Shown one piece after another: positions 28,157 to 37,671 of a stretch of DNA of 64,000 nucleotides (position 1 is the stretch's first letter; each line of letters opens with the position of its first letter). A program made the translations under genes and the position numbers. This DNA is from Rhodocyclaceae bacterium (GTDB lineage Bacteria; Pseudomonadota; Gammaproteobacteria; Burkholderiales; Rhodocyclaceae), in NCBI GenBank assembly GCA_013791905.1, contig VMSX01000011.1, positions 310,001 through 374,000 on the forward strand, in the 5' to 3' direction. The notes beneath the pieces were generated by a model that saw only the letters and a program-made list of their open reading frames with translations, searched no databases and had not been told where the DNA came from.

Positions 28157-28263
28157 CGGATGCTCGCTACGCTCGATTGTTACGGGGCGCGTTGTTGTAG
28201 CCGTGGCGCGGATTGCGGCTAGCGCCGCATGCCGCCCTGCCTTGGTGCGGCCCGGCGGCAAGG
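28123..28263 (-). repeat. Composite palindromic element (B+C), copy 2
   Basis: Inverted copy between the histidine kinase and ygiQ. It contains a perfect 18-bp palindrome (half CCTCCCCGC). It provides the last codons and the TGA of the kinase gene. Confidence 0.85.
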
Positions 28264-28292
28264 CTGCATTCGTGGTGAGTTAAGATGCGGAG

Positions 28293-30395
28293 ATGAACGC
28301 TCCGCTCCCCCTGTCCCAGCCTGCCCGCCTGCTCTCCGCCTACAAGCCCTACTGGGCCAAACGCTTCGGCATTGCGCCCTATCTGCCCATGTCGCGCGCG
28401 GAGATGGATCAACTCGGCTGGGACGAATGCGACATCATCCTCGTCACCGGCGATGCCTACATCGACCATCCCAGCTTCGGCATGGCGCTGGTCGGTCGCC
28501 TGCTCGAAGCGCAGGGCTTTCGCGTCGGCATCATCAGCCAGCCGGACTGGACCTCGGCTGACGATTTTCGCCGTCTCGGCCGGCCCGCGCTGTTTTTCGG
28601 CATCACCGCCGGCAACATGGATTCGATGGTCAATCGCTACACCGCCGACCGCAAGATCCGCTCCGATGACGCCTACACGCCCGACGCTGCGCCCAACAAG
28701 CGCCCCGATCACGCCGTCACCGTGTATGCCCAGCGCGCGCGCGAAGCCTTCCGCGACGTCCCGGTGGTGATTGGCGGCATCGAGGCCTCCCTGCGCCGCA
28801 TTGCGCACTACGACTACTGGTCGGATACGGTGCGCCGCTCAGTGCTGGTCGACAGCAAGGCCGATCTGCTGCTGTTCGGTAATGCCGAACGTGCGCTGGT
28901 GGAACTCGCGCATCGCCTCGCCAGGGGCGAAAAGATCAGTGCCATGCGCGACCTGCGCGGCAGCGCCTTCATGGCGCCGACCGACTGGAAACCGGATGAG
29001 AGCTGGGCGGAAATAGATTCAAGCACCGTGCAGGATGCAAAAGTCGGCGCCGGCGGGACAGCGATCCCGATCCAGTTTCACCCGCGCCGCGCGCGCAGCC
29101 AGACCGTGATCCGTTTGCCGTCCTACGAAGCGGTAAAAGCCGATCCAATACTGTATGCCCACACTTCGCGGATTTTCCACCTTGAATCGAACCCCGGCAA
29201 TGCGCGCGCGCTAGTGCAGTGTCATGGCAAGCGCGATCTGTGGCTCAACCCGCCACCCTTGCCGCTATCCACCCCCGAGATGGATTACGTTTTCGGCCTG
29301 CCCTACGCCCGCGCCCCGCATCCGGCCTACGGCGACGCCAAAATTCCGGCGTGGGAGATGATCCGCTTCTCGATCAACATCATGCGCGGCTGCTTTGGCG
29401 GCTGCACCTTCTGTTCGATCACCGAACACGAGGGGCGCATCATCCAGAGCCGCTCGGAAGAATCGATCCTGCGCGAGATCGAGGAAATCCGCGACAAGAC
29501 ACCGGGCTTCACCGGCGTCGTGTCGGACCTGGGCGGCCCGACGGCGAACATGTACCGCATGGCCTGCAAGGACGTAAAAATCGAAGCGGCCTGCCGACGG
29601 CTGTCCTGCGTTTATCCGGACATCTGCCCGAACCTCGACACCAGCCACGCCCCGCTGATCTCGCTTTATCGCAATGCGCGCAAGATTCCGGGCATCAAGA
29701 AGGTGCTGATCAGTTCGGGCCTGCGCTACGACCTGGCGGTGCGCTCCCCCGAATACGTCAAGGAACTGGTCAGCCACCATGTCGGTGGTTATCTGAAGAT
29801 CGCGCCGGAGCACACCGAAGAAGGTCCGCTGTCGAAGATGATGAAACCCGGCATGGGTGCCTACGACAAGTTCAAGCGCATGTTCGACGCCGCCTCGCAG
29901 GCCGCCGGCAAGGAACAGTATCTGATTCCCTATTTCATCGCCGCGCATCCGGGTACGACCGATACCGACATGCTCGAACTTGCGCTATGGCTCAAGCGCA
30001 ACAACTTCCGCCTCGACCAGGTGCAGACCTTCCTGCCGACGCCGCTGGCGATCGCCACCGGCATGTGGCACACCGGCAAGAATCCGTTGAAGCGCGTCTC
30101 GGCGACTTCAGAGGACGTTGCCGTCGTGCGCGGCGGCCGCCAGCGCAAACTGCACAAGGCTTTTTTGCGCTATCACGATCCGAAGAACTGGCCGCTCCTG
30201 CGTGAGGCGCTCAATGCCATGGGACGCGCCGATCTGATCGGCAACGGCAAGAAACACCTGATCCCTGCGTGGCAGCCGGGTGGAGAAAAAATCGGATACC
30301 ACCGCAGCCTTGCCGCCGGGCCGCCCCAAGGCAAGGCGGCACGCGGCGCCAGCCGCAACCCGCGCAACAGCCAAAAAAAAGCGCCCCATAACTAA
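28293..30395 (+). CDS. ygiQ: YgiQ-family radical SAM protein
   Basis: 700 residues of the YgiQ/UPF0313 family. N-terminal cobalamin-like or Rossmann part ([28 protein letters not shown]), then the radical SAM cluster motif CFGGCTFC in [19 protein letters not shown], and the family's [18 protein letters not shown]. The substrate is not known. A short insertion [13 protein letters not shown] (residues ~248-260) is encoded by a family A repeat, and the tail after [11 protein letters not shown] ([16 protein letters not shown] and on) is encoded by a composite repeat, so the protein is about 35 residues longer than its ancestor was. The ATG (28293) is preceded by only GCGGAG, right at the edge of a composite repeat. 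Confidence 0.92.
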   Translation: MNAPLPLSQPARLLSAYKPYWAKRFGIAPYLPMSRAEMDQLGWDECDIILVTGDAYIDHPSFGMALVGRLLEAQGFRVGIISQPDWTSADDFRRLGRPALFFGITAGNMDSMVNRYTADRKIRSDDAYTPDAAPNKRPDHAVTVYAQRAREAFRDVPVVIGGIEASLRRIAHYDYWSDTVRRSVLVDSKADLLLFGNAERALVELAHRLARGEKISAMRDLRGSAFMAPTDWKPDESWAEIDSSTVQDAKVGAGGTAIPIQFHPRRARSQTVIRLPSYEAVKADPILYAHTSRIFHLESNPGNARALVQCHGKRDLWLNPPPLPLSTPEMDYVFGLPYARAPHPAYGDAKIPAWEMIRFSINIMRGCFGGCTFCSITEHEGRIIQSRSEESILREIEEIRDKTPGFTGVVSDLGGPTANMYRMACKDVKIEAACRRLSCVYPDICPNLDTSHAPLISLYRNARKIPGIKKVLISSGLRYDLAVRSPEYVKELVSHHVGGYLKIAPEHTEEGPLSKMMKPGMGAYDKFKRMFDAASQAAGKEQYLIPYFIAAHPGTTDTDMLELALWLKRNNFRLDQVQTFLPTPLAIATGMWHTGKNPLKRVSATSEDVAVVRGGRQRKLHKAFLRYHDPKNWPLLREALNAMGRADLIGNGKKHLIPAWQPGGEKIGYHRSLAAGPPQGKAARGASRNPRNSQKKAPHN
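29039..29063 (+). repeat. Family A repeat inside ygiQ
   Basis: Short form, read KVGAGGTA, in a variable segment before the radical SAM domain. Confidence 0.8.
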
Positions 30396-30451
30396 TGAGC
30401 GCAGCGAACTACCGTCACCTCCCCGTGCGGGGAGGATGGGAGGGGCGGGCC
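30308..30451 (+). repeat. Composite palindromic element (B+C), copy 3
   Basis: Same order as copy 1. It encodes the final ~29 residues and stop of ygiQ and ends 5 bp before the dsrC stop, so it spans the convergent junction. Confidence 0.85.
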
Positions 30452-30455
30452 TTTA

Positions 30456-30785
30456 TTAAACGCAACCAGTCGGCTTGGGCATTCCGGCGTAGCGGCAGGC
30501 CTGCTTCGCAGGGCCGTAGGGGAACAGGTCGAACAGATATTTCTTGTCGGCGTACTCTTCGCCCAGATCGTTGGGGAGCAGCTTGGTGATCAGGCGCAGA
30601 TTGGGCGCTGTGCCGGTTTCGGCGTAGTAATCACGAATCCAGTTGATGATCAGCCAGTGCTTTTCCTGCAGCGGCAACTGATCCTCGCTGGAAAGATAAT
30701 TTGCTACATCCTCAGACCAGTCATCCAAGTTGGCCAGATAACCTTGTGCATCGGTTTCGATGTCCTTGCCATTTACGTTGATCAT
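30456..30785 (-). CDS. dsrC: DsrC, sulfur-relay substrate protein
   Basis: 109 residues of the DsrC/TusE family. The C-terminal arm ACRYAGMPKPTGCV contains both conserved cysteines, ten residues apart, with the last at the penultimate position; this marks a true DsrC, the trisulfide carrier of reverse dissimilatory sulfite reductase, rather than TusE. Thus the organism probably runs the rDsr pathway. GAGAGGAC precedes the ATG. It is the last gene of the sulfur block and has its own strong promoter at 30868-30895, so is likely expressed independently. Confidence 0.94.
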   Translation of the reverse strand: MINVNGKDIETDAQGYLANLDDWSEDVANYLSSEDQLPLQEKHWLIINWIRDYYAETGTAPNLRLITKLLPNDLGEEYADKKYLFDLFPYGPAKQACRYAGMPKPTGCV

Positions 30786-30867
30786 TTTTTGTCCTCTCTG
30801 AAGGATTGGGGGTGTTATTGGGTGTTGGTGTTGGGGTCGGGGATATTACTTGACTTGTTTGGTAAGG

Positions 30868-30895
30868 ATTATAAATAGCCTTACAGAACATTCAA
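30868..30895 (-). promoter_or_regulatory. Sigma70 promoter for dsrC
   Basis: On the minus strand a -35 TTGAAT (30890-30895), 16-bp spacer and perfect -10 TATAAT (30868-30873). The ATG is 83 bp downstream. Confidence 0.75.
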
Positions 30896-30905
30896 CTAAT
30901 ATTTG

Positions 30906-30921
30906 CTTATGGACACATAAG
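30906..30921 (-). promoter_or_regulatory. Operator-like palindrome upstream of dsrC promoter
   Basis: CTTATG, a 4-bp spacer and its complement CATAAG (arms 30906-30911 and 30916-30921) lie about 10 bp upstream of the -35 box, a typical activator position. Confidence 0.4.
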
Positions 30922-30953
30922 GCAGACTGATTCAGACGCGACGAAGACTCTAC

Positions 30954-33026
30954 TCAAGCGGTCAGCTTGCGATAGATCTCTGCCACCTTGAGCGGCAATT
31001 TTTTCGCATCGTCGAGCACCGTGTAGCTGGCCGGACCGACCATGTGGCGCAGGTAATCCGCACCGTGCCGGTCGATGGTGATGCAATAGCTGCGGATACC
31101 CTGTTCGCGGGCTTCCTGCAGCGCGCGCCGGGTATCCTCGATGCCATACTGACCGCGATATTCATCCCCGAAGTCGTCCGGACGCCCGTCGGAGAGCGTC
31201 ACCAGCAGCTTGTGGCGCGCCGGCTGCGCTGACAGCAGATGGCTCAGGTGGCGAATCGCCACGCCCATGCGGGTGTAATCCTTGGCTTCGATGGCATCGA
31301 TGCGGGCGCGCACGGCGTCATCGTAGGGATCGGCGAAAGACTTGATGCGATAAATGTCGCAGCGCGTGCGGGTCCAGCCACTGAAGCCGTAAATCGCATA
31401 GGCGTCGCCAAGTTTTTCGAGTGCCTCACACAGCATCACCAGCGCCTCGCGCTCGGCATCGTTGACCCAGCCCTTTGTCGAACCGCTCATGTCGATCATG
31501 AACATCGCAGCCAGGCTGCGCTCGTTCCTCACGCGCCGGCAAAACAGGCGCGTGGAAGGTTCGGCACCGCTTTTGCGGTCATTCACCGCCTCGACCAGCG
31601 CATCGACATCGATCTCCTCGCCATCCTGCTGGCGCCCCAGAATGCGGTCCTCGCCGCGCACCGCCTCGAAACGGCGCTTGATCTGCTGGATGTGTGGCGC
31701 AAAGCGGGTTTTAACATCCCGGACAAACTGCCCATCGCCGGGCGTCACTTCATTCACATAGACATGACACCACTTGCGGCGGTAGGCATTGCGATGATAG
31801 TCCCACTCGTCATAACGGAAATCCGCCGCGCGGTTGCTGATTTGTTCGGGCAGACCGAGATCCTGGCCCGACGGGTTCCACAGCCCGTCGCCCGCCGGCG
31901 TCAGCGCTTCGGGAGGCAACTCACCGAGATCCTGCAGCAGCGATTGTGCAGCGGCCTTGGCATCGGGCGGCAGGGTCACCGCCTCGCCGTCAAGCTGGAT
32001 TTCGACCTCGCCAGTTTCCGTTTTCAGTTGCGCAGCAAATTCTGAGGGAGTCGCCGGTTTTCTGCCTGCAGTCCCCTTTAGCGCACCAAGCGCGCGGCGC
32101 AGCACTTCGGTCTCGCGGGCGATGCGCTCGTTGCGCGCCAGCGCGGCAGCAGCCGGATTGAGGCGCGGCACAAAAGTCGGCGCTGGCGGGACGGCGTCCT
32201 GTGCCATGAAACGGGCTAGCCAGGCCAGCGTCACGCCGACGTCGGCATCCGGCGACTGCAGATCAGACCATGCAGCGTGAAGTTCTTCCGGCCAGGTGTC
32301 GTGCAAGGCAACCAGCATTTTCCCGAGGCCCGGCAGATCGCGCAAGATGCAGGCCTCCAGCCGCATGGCTTCCAGTACCGCCAGCCAGTTGAGTGCAATC
32401 TCGCGGCCGGGCCAGCGGGCCAGTTCGGCCTCCAGATCAATGTTGAAGGTGCCATACCGCGTCTGTGCCCACATCTGCACCGCCAGTCCCGTATACAGCA
32501 GACGATTGTCTTCCGTCACGGTTGAGTGGGCGATGCGTTCGGGGAGGTAAATAGCTTCAGTATCTGTCCAAGGGTAAGTACCTACTTTCAGGGAAAGGTG
32601 CCGGCCGGAAAGCCCGTGGACAAATCGCCCAAGCCGTTGCTCGACCTCGACAAAACGCACCGGTCGGCGTCCCGCGCGGACGGCGACGAAGCCGTCCAGA
32701 TCGCGCAGGGACTCCATGGCGGGACGCAGGCCCTCGCGATCATAGGCATCGAGTGCAGTGATTACCCAACTTTCGAAACCGGCGGCATCCAATCGCTCCA
32801 GTGCCTGCGGCGCGAGCGTGGCCACCATGTGGCCGATTTCAGCGTAGGTTTGCGAAGCAACGCCGGCCAGGTGAAGCACCAGATCCTGCTGCTGGCGCGG
32901 AAGTGCTTCAAGGTCGGCCGCAAGTTTCCCGAGCTTGCGATGCGAGGATGAAGCGAACAGCAGCACATCCAGCCGCTCTTCTAGTTCGTGTTCGAAGAGG
33001 CGCCGCTCGGACACTGTCACCACCAT
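30954..33026 (-). CDS. VWA-domain protein of the CbbO/NorD class
   Basis: 690 residues from ATG at 33026 (MVVTVSERRLFEHELEERLD). The C-terminal von Willebrand A domain has an intact MIDAS (MIDMSGSTKG, DGRPDDFGDEYRG). The long N-terminal region is all helical. With the upstream MoxR ATPase it forms the CbbQ/CbbO or NorQ/NorD type of metal- or enzyme-activating chaperone pair. The frame can be opened further by a GTG at 33038, but that is in repeat DNA. A family A repeat is read as AVPPAPTF in the middle of the protein. The gene is 102 bp downstream of its ATPase partner and upstream of dsrC. Confidence 0.87.
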   Translation of the reverse strand: MVVTVSERRLFEHELEERLDVLLFASSSHRKLGKLAADLEALPRQQQDLVLHLAGVASQTYAEIGHMVATLAPQALERLDAAGFESWVITALDAYDREGLRPAMESLRDLDGFVAVRAGRRPVRFVEVEQRLGRFVHGLSGRHLSLKVGTYPWTDTEAIYLPERIAHSTVTEDNRLLYTGLAVQMWAQTRYGTFNIDLEAELARWPGREIALNWLAVLEAMRLEACILRDLPGLGKMLVALHDTWPEELHAAWSDLQSPDADVGVTLAWLARFMAQDAVPPAPTFVPRLNPAAAALARNERIARETEVLRRALGALKGTAGRKPATPSEFAAQLKTETGEVEIQLDGEAVTLPPDAKAAAQSLLQDLGELPPEALTPAGDGLWNPSGQDLGLPEQISNRAADFRYDEWDYHRNAYRRKWCHVYVNEVTPGDGQFVRDVKTRFAPHIQQIKRRFEAVRGEDRILGRQQDGEEIDVDALVEAVNDRKSGAEPSTRLFCRRVRNERSLAAMFMIDMSGSTKGWVNDAEREALVMLCEALEKLGDAYAIYGFSGWTRTRCDIYRIKSFADPYDDAVRARIDAIEAKDYTRMGVAIRHLSHLLSAQPARHKLLVTLSDGRPDDFGDEYRGQYGIEDTRRALQEAREQGIRSYCITIDRHGADYLRHMVGPASYTVLDDAKKLPLKVAEIYRKLTA
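32172..32196 (+). repeat. Family A repeat inside the VWA protein gene
   Basis: Short form in antisense orientation, read in frame as AVPPAPTF. Confidence 0.8.
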
Positions 33027-33127
33027 CCCCCCGCCCACCTTCCCCGCGCAGGGAGTGACTGAAGTTCGCCGCTGCTGGCGGCTCCGCGTATTTTGCTTGC
33101 CACGTCTTGGGACGACCCGGCGCCGTG
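33027..33127 (-). repeat. Composite palindromic element (B+C), diverged copy 4
   Basis: Inverted, shorter and more mutated: GTCACTCCCTGCGCGGGGAA and GCGCCGGGTCGTCCCAAG remain. It fills the gap between the two chaperone genes, directly upstream of the second start codon. Confidence 0.6.
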
Positions 33128-33128
33128 G

Positions 33129-33944
33129 CTAAAACACCGCCCGCACCAGGTCGTCGAGGGTCTGCGTCATTTCCGGATCATCGGTCAGCGCCCTGGCCAC
33201 CGCGGCCGTACTGGCCGTTGCCGGCGTCATGCCGGCATCGATCAGCTGTGCAGCATGGATCAACAGACGGGTACTGGCGCCCTCGTCGAGACCGGCGCCC
33301 TTGAGATTGCGCGTCAACTCGCCGAGCTTGACGAGTTTTCTGGCCAGGTCGGGCTGAATGCCGCCCTCGGTCGCGACGATGCGTGCTTCGACCTCGGCGG
33401 CTGGATAGTCGAACTGGAGCGCAACAAATCGCTGGCGCGTGCTCGGCTTGATTTCCTTGAGGACGCTCTGGTAACCGGGATTGTAGGAAATCACCAGCAT
33501 GAACTCGGGCGGGGCGACCACCAGTTCCCCGCGCTTATCCACCGCCAGCGCACGGCGGGTGTCGGCCAGCGGGTGAATCACCACCGTGGTGTCCTTGCGC
33601 GCTTCGACGATTTCATCGAGATAGCAAATGGCTCCTGCGCGCACGGCGGCGGTCAATGGGCCGTCAAGCCAAACGGTATCGTCGCCGACGATCAGATAGC
33701 GGCCGACCAAGTCGGCGGTGGTCAGATCGTCATGGCAGGCAACCGTCACCAGCGGGCGCTGCAACTTCCACGCCATGTACTCGACAAAGCGTGTCTTGCC
33801 ACATCCGGTCGGGCCTTTCAGCAGCACTGGCAATCGTTTGGTAGCAGCTGCGTCGAACAGCGCCACTTCATCGCCGACCGGCAGGTAGTAAGGCTCCTCC
33901 CCGAGACTGGCGAGTTGCGGCGTGATCTGTTCGAGCGGCTTCAT
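33129..33944 (-). CDS. MoxR-type AAA+ ATPase of the CbbQ/NorQ class
   Basis: 271 residues from ATG at 33944 ([27 protein letters not shown]). P-loop GPTGCGKT, Walker [15 protein letters not shown], sensor motif [14 protein letters not shown] and arginine finger [11 protein letters not shown] are all present. Such ATPases act with a VWA partner to insert or activate cofactors in Rubisco, NO reductase and other enzymes. I favour this start because the preceding ykgJ-like gene ends 20 bp upstream; a longer reading starts at 33980. The nearest target candidates are the APS reductase genes next door. Confidence 0.9.
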   Translation of the reverse strand: MKPLEQITPQLASLGEEPYYLPVGDEVALFDAAATKRLPVLLKGPTGCGKTRFVEYMAWKLQRPLVTVACHDDLTTADLVGRYLIVGDDTVWLDGPLTAAVRAGAICYLDEIVEARKDTTVVIHPLADTRRALAVDKRGELVVAPPEFMLVISYNPGYQSVLKEIKPSTRQRFVALQFDYPAAEVEARIVATEGGIQPDLARKLVKLGELTRNLKGAGLDEGASTRLLIHAAQLIDAGMTPATASTAAVARALTDDPEMTQTLDDLVRAVF

Positions 33945-33964
33945 CTTGGTTACAAACCTGAACT

Positions 33965-34885
33965 TTAATCCTTGCCGCAACTCCCGCTGCCGTCGGCTTC
34001 GGCATCGTCGTAATCACCGACCTCGCCGCGGGCGATGCGCTCGGCTGCAATTTTCTCTTCGATCGTGCGTTTAGCCATGGTTTTCTTCAAGCGTTCGGCT
34101 GATTGCGCTTCATCGAGCGGAATGGACTGCTCGCCGAACAGCACCTGCTTGAGAAAACGGAAAGAGAATTGCAGCAACTCGACATCATCGGCAAGGATGC
34201 GCGTCTTCTCATCTGGGGAGAGGGTAAACAGTTTGCCGAAGGCGTCGCTCTCGACAAAAACGCGGAAGGTATCGATATCGTAGCAGGACATGAAAAATAG
34301 CTGACGGCTCTTCAGCGAAGGGGCGCCAATCGCCGGGCCGGAGGACTTTTTCTTCAACACCAATTGGCGCCAGCCACGCGCGAGTTCGTCGTATTCCGTA
34401 AGCCCCTGCTCCTGGCGGTAATCGGCAATGGTGATCGGGCGATTGACTTCGTGCCCCTTGCAGTGGTCTTCCTTCACCAAGGCATATGAATTGCGGTCGA
34501 CGTATTCGTCCTGCATGCGCATCGAAAGCAGCGCGACCGGGTAATAGCGACAGGCGGTCGGGCGGTCGGCATACACACCGCAACCCTCGGGCTGCATGAA
34601 GCGACAGGCGGTGCCGTCTTCGATCGACCGCAGCTTCACGCCGGCGATGCCGTCTTTCTCGAATTCGTAGGGAACCGTATAGTCCTGCAGAAATTTCGTC
34701 GAAGTGATCCCGAGGTGTTGCTTGAGCCGCACGATGTCGTAGGGCGTCAACGAAATGTCGATGTTGGCGCAACAGGCGTTCCAGCAGCTAATACCTTTGT
34801 GGCAGGAAAACTGGATGACGTGCTCGGGCTCCAGCATCGTGGGGACGACCGGACTTTGCGGGAAGGGGATTTCTGGCTTGGACAT
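33965..34885 (-). CDS. YkgJ-family cysteine-cluster protein
   Basis: 306 residues. The N-terminal half has the YkgJ (CxxCxxxCC-type) metal-binding pattern: [17 protein letters not shown], then [24 protein letters not shown], and later DHCKGHE. This family coordinates zinc or an Fe-S cluster. The C-terminus ends in GSGSCGKD. It lies between aprA and the MoxR ATPase on the same strand, which suggests a role in APS reductase maturation or electron transfer, but that is inference. Shine-Dalgarno AAAGAGG. Confidence 0.85.
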   Translation of the reverse strand: MSKPEIPFPQSPVVPTMLEPEHVIQFSCHKGISCWNACCANIDISLTPYDIVRLKQHLGITSTKFLQDYTVPYEFEKDGIAGVKLRSIEDGTACRFMQPEGCGVYADRPTACRYYPVALLSMRMQDEYVDRNSYALVKEDHCKGHEVNRPITIADYRQEQGLTEYDELARGWRQLVLKKKSSGPAIGAPSLKSRQLFFMSCYDIDTFRVFVESDAFGKLFTLSPDEKTRILADDVELLQFSFRFLKQVLFGEQSIPLDEAQSAERLKKTMAKRTIEEKIAAERIARGEVGDYDDAEADGSGSCGKD

Positions 34886-34928
34886 AAAAACCTCTTTGGG
34901 ACTGGGGTTGGAGCAATTACAAATAGAA

Positions 34929-34958
34929 CAGGCCGGGAGCCTTGCGGCTTCCGGCCTG
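34929..34958 (-). terminator. Strong hairpin after aprA
   Basis: A 13-bp stem with one mismatch (arms 34929-34941 and 34946-34958) around a 4-base loop. It lies 22 bp after the aprA stop; the following tract is T-rich (TTCTATTTGTAATTG) but lacks a clean U-run. Confidence 0.7.
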
Positions 34959-34980
34959 CGTCCTACACAGGTACGACTAC

Positions 34981-37008
34981 TTAGTGCGGCGCAGCAGCCT
35001 TGAACAGCTTCGACTTATCGATCAGATCGATGTGGGCGCGCTTGAAGCAGGTCCACTTCTTGGACTTCTTGTCGTAAATCGAGTTAACAAAACACTTCCA
35101 GTTCTTCTCATCGACGAAGTTCTTGTCGGTGCGATAGTAGAAGCCGGGGTAACGGCTTTCTTCACGGAACTGGATATGCTTCATGTGGGCTTCGGCCGTC
35201 AGGATGCGATGGTAGTTTTCCCAAGCGCGCAGCAGTTCGTGCAGGTCTTTCGCACGCATCTTCTGGGCGTCTTCTTTCAGCATCTCGAGCTTCTCTTCGG
35301 CCACGGCAAGCATCTTGTCGTTGGTCGTGTAGTAAGTCGCAACACCGGCAACATACTCGTCCATGATTTTCTGCAAACGCATTTGCAGCATCTTGGGCGT
35401 GATGTAGTTGGGGTTGACGTCGATGGCGGTTGAGTAGTCCTTGAACTCAAGGAAGGTACGCACTGGCTTCCAGATCGCGGAGGCGATTTCTTCGGCGGTC
35501 TCGTCAAGCTCTGGTTTGAAGTCGGCATTGTCAAGGCAGTACTTGACCATCGCCTTGGCGGCCAGGCGGCCTTCGGCATGCGAACCGGAGGAGAACTTGT
35601 GGCCGGATGCGCCCACGCCGTCGCCGGCGGTGAACAGACCCTTGACGGTGGTCATGGAGCGATAGCCCCAGTTCCAGCCTGCGGGCAGGTGTGCGGGCAC
35701 GCCAGCCTCGGTCTCAGTGGTCGGTGCGCCGAGGTCAGTCGGGCCGGACACCCAGATACCGCAGCAGCCGGAGTGCGAACCAAGCAAGTAGGGCTCGGTC
35801 GGCATCAGCTCGGACATCTTCTTCTCGGGCTCGATGTTCTCGCCAACCCAAACGCCGCACTGACCGATACACATGTCAAGGAAGTCTTCCCAGGCTTCGG
35901 CTTCGAGGTGCTTCACTTCCTTGGGCGACAGGGTCTCGCGCAGTTTGGCCAGCGCGGTGACGGTGTCCATCCAGATCGGGCCGCGACCTTCCTTCATCTC
36001 TTTGAGCATCAGGTGGTTGCGCAGGCAGGAAGCGGGAACGGCGGCCTGCCCGTAGGGCGGGTAGTCGTTCAGCATGTCCTTGTTCTTGGTCATGTAGTCT
36101 TCGCCGTAGGCGTTGGCGGCACGGGCCTTGAACAACAGGAACCAGGCGCCGACCGGGCCGTAACCGTCCTTGAAGCGGGCGGGCACGAAGCGGTTTTCCA
36201 TCAGCGTCAGTTCGGCGCCGGCTTCGGCAGCCATCGCGTAGGTCGAACCGGCGTTCCACACCGGGTACCAGGCGCGGCCAGAAGCCTCGCCCACGGAACG
36301 CGGACGGAAAATGTTCACACAACCGCCGGCCGCCAGCATGATGGCCTTGGCTTTGTAGATGTAGATCTTGTTCTCGCGCACGGAGAAACCAGCGGCGCCG
36401 GCGATGCGGGAGGGATCGTTCTTGTCGTTGATCAGATGAACGATGAATACGCGCTCTTCGATGCGAGCCAGGCCGAGGGCCTTTTTGGCGGCTTCAGCAA
36501 CGATCCACTTGTAGGATTCGCCGTTGATCATGATCTGCCACTTGCCCGAACGAACCGGCAGACCGCCGTCCTTCAGCAGGGGCAGGCCTTCCTTGATGGC
36601 GTCGGCGCCGTCGTGACGAACACCGGCGGCGTCGGTTTTCCAGATGGGCAGGCCCCACTCTTCGAACAGATGCACGGAGTCATCGACGTTACGACCGCAG
36701 TCGTAGGTCAGGTCGTCACGGGTGATACCCATCAGGTCGTTGGAGACCATGCGGGCGTAGTCGGCGGGATCCTGCTTGTCGCCAATGTAGGTGTTGATCG
36801 CGGACAGACCCATCGCCACGGCGCCGGAGCGGTCCAGAGCGGCCTTGTCGACCAGCTTGATCTTGAGGTCTTTGCCGGTCTCGTTCTTGAGAGCCTCGGC
36901 CCAGCGCATGATTTCGTATGCCGTACCGCAGCAGGCCATGCCGCCGCCGATCAGCAGAACGTCCAGCTCTTCCTGGACGACTTCCGGTTTGTCAAATGTA
37001 CCAGCCAT
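34981..37008 (-). CDS. aprA: Adenylylsulfate reductase alpha subunit AprA
   Basis: 675 residues. The FAD-binding start is VLLIGGGMACCGTAYEIMRW, with DRSGAVAMGLSAINTYIG, RPRSVGEASGRAWYPVWNAG and GVGASGHKFSSGSHAEGR as typical of the fumarate-reductase-like AprA flavoprotein. It interconverts sulfite plus AMP and APS; in a sulfur oxidiser it works toward APS. A partner aprB lies 23 bp upstream, and sat further upstream. No qmo or aprM genes are in the window, so the electron acceptor is unknown. A good Shine-Dalgarno (CGAGGAAT) precedes the ATG. Confidence 0.97.
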   Translation of the reverse strand: MAGTFDKPEVVQEELDVLLIGGGMACCGTAYEIMRWAEALKNETGKDLKIKLVDKAALDRSGAVAMGLSAINTYIGDKQDPADYARMVSNDLMGITRDDLTYDCGRNVDDSVHLFEEWGLPIWKTDAAGVRHDGADAIKEGLPLLKDGGLPVRSGKWQIMINGESYKWIVAEAAKKALGLARIEERVFIVHLINDKNDPSRIAGAAGFSVRENKIYIYKAKAIMLAAGGCVNIFRPRSVGEASGRAWYPVWNAGSTYAMAAEAGAELTLMENRFVPARFKDGYGPVGAWFLLFKARAANAYGEDYMTKNKDMLNDYPPYGQAAVPASCLRNHLMLKEMKEGRGPIWMDTVTALAKLRETLSPKEVKHLEAEAWEDFLDMCIGQCGVWVGENIEPEKKMSELMPTEPYLLGSHSGCCGIWVSGPTDLGAPTTETEAGVPAHLPAGWNWGYRSMTTVKGLFTAGDGVGASGHKFSSGSHAEGRLAAKAMVKYCLDNADFKPELDETAEEIASAIWKPVRTFLEFKDYSTAIDVNPNYITPKMLQMRLQKIMDEYVAGVATYYTTNDKMLAVAEEKLEMLKEDAQKMRAKDLHELLRAWENYHRILTAEAHMKHIQFREESRYPGFYYRTDKNFVDEKNWKCFVNSIYDKKSKKWTCFKRAHIDLIDKSKLFKAAAPH

Positions 37009-37031
37009 TTTTTATTCCTCGATTCGTTAGA

Positions 37032-37505
37032 TTACTTGCGGATCAGTTCGGCGGGGTTACCAGCGCGATAGCCACCCATGACTTCCTTGGTGAACACGCC
37101 GGGGAGGTCCAGATCGGCCACCTTGGGCATCGGCTTGCCGCCGAACGGGTCGATCGAACCCTCGGGGGTGGTGCGGATCGGGAACTTGAAGCGCTTCACC
37201 ACGCCATTGCGGAACTTGATGGTCCACATGATGGAGTCGGAACCGCGCATCGGCTGGACGGAGCCGCCCAGCGGCACGACGTCAGCGTAGTGGCGGCACT
37301 CGATAGCGCCCTGCGGGCAGATCTTGACGCAGGAATAGCACTCCCAGCACTGCTCCGGCTCCTGGTTGAAGGCCTTCATTGCATGGCCGGTTTCGGATCC
37401 ATCTTTGTCAAGCTTCATCAGATCGTGCGGGCAGATGTACATGCAGGCGGTCTTGTCCTGACCCTTGCAGCCGTCGCACTTCTCGGTACGAACAAATGTT
37501 GGCAT
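37032..37505 (-). CDS. aprB: Adenylylsulfate reductase beta subunit AprB
   Basis: 157 residues with two [4Fe-4S] binding sets: CDGCKGQDKTACMYICPHD and CWECYSCVKICPQGAIECR. The remainder (DVVPLGGSVQPMRGSDSIMWTIKFRNGVVKRFKFPIRTTPEG) wraps AprA, as in known structures. It carries electrons to or from the FAD. The leader contains a 6-bp inverted repeat and there is a strong AAGGAGAAGAGG. Confidence 0.97.
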   Translation of the reverse strand: MPTFVRTEKCDGCKGQDKTACMYICPHDLMKLDKDGSETGHAMKAFNQEPEQCWECYSCVKICPQGAIECRHYADVVPLGGSVQPMRGSDSIMWTIKFRNGVVKRFKFPIRTTPEGSIDPFGGKPMPKVADLDLPGVFTKEVMGGYRAGNPAELIRK

Positions 37506-37532
37506 TACCTCTTCTCCTTGCTAGCTAACAAT

Positions 37533-37555
37533 CCGCTGCTATTTAAGTACAGCGG
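37533..37555 (-). promoter_or_regulatory. Inverted repeat in the aprB leader
   Basis: CCGCTG (37533-37538) and its complement CAGCGG (37550-37555) flank an 11-bp AT-rich spacer, 28-50 bp upstream of the aprB start. It may be an operator or a leader hairpin. aprBA seems to have its own promoter, since sat is closed by a terminator upstream. Confidence 0.35.
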
Positions 37556-37631
37556 TCCATTTAGAACCGAACCTCACCTTGGCCGGGGCGTATCGCGAAT
37601 CCGCTTCCGGCGGGAACGGAACTCCAAATCC

Positions 37632-37662
37632 AAAAAACCGGCTCACCAAAAGCGAACCGGTT
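37632..37662 (-). terminator. Rho-independent terminator after sat
   Basis: A 9-bp stem with one G-U pair (arms 37636-37644 and 37654-37662) is followed on the minus strand by TTTTTT. It lies 9 bp past the sat stop codon. Confidence 0.85.
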
Positions 37663-37671
37663 CCCACGAAA

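Noticed and set aside
35578-37071. 497-codon frame on the plus strand
   Set aside because: Antisense of aprA; high-GC codon bias makes long open shadows.
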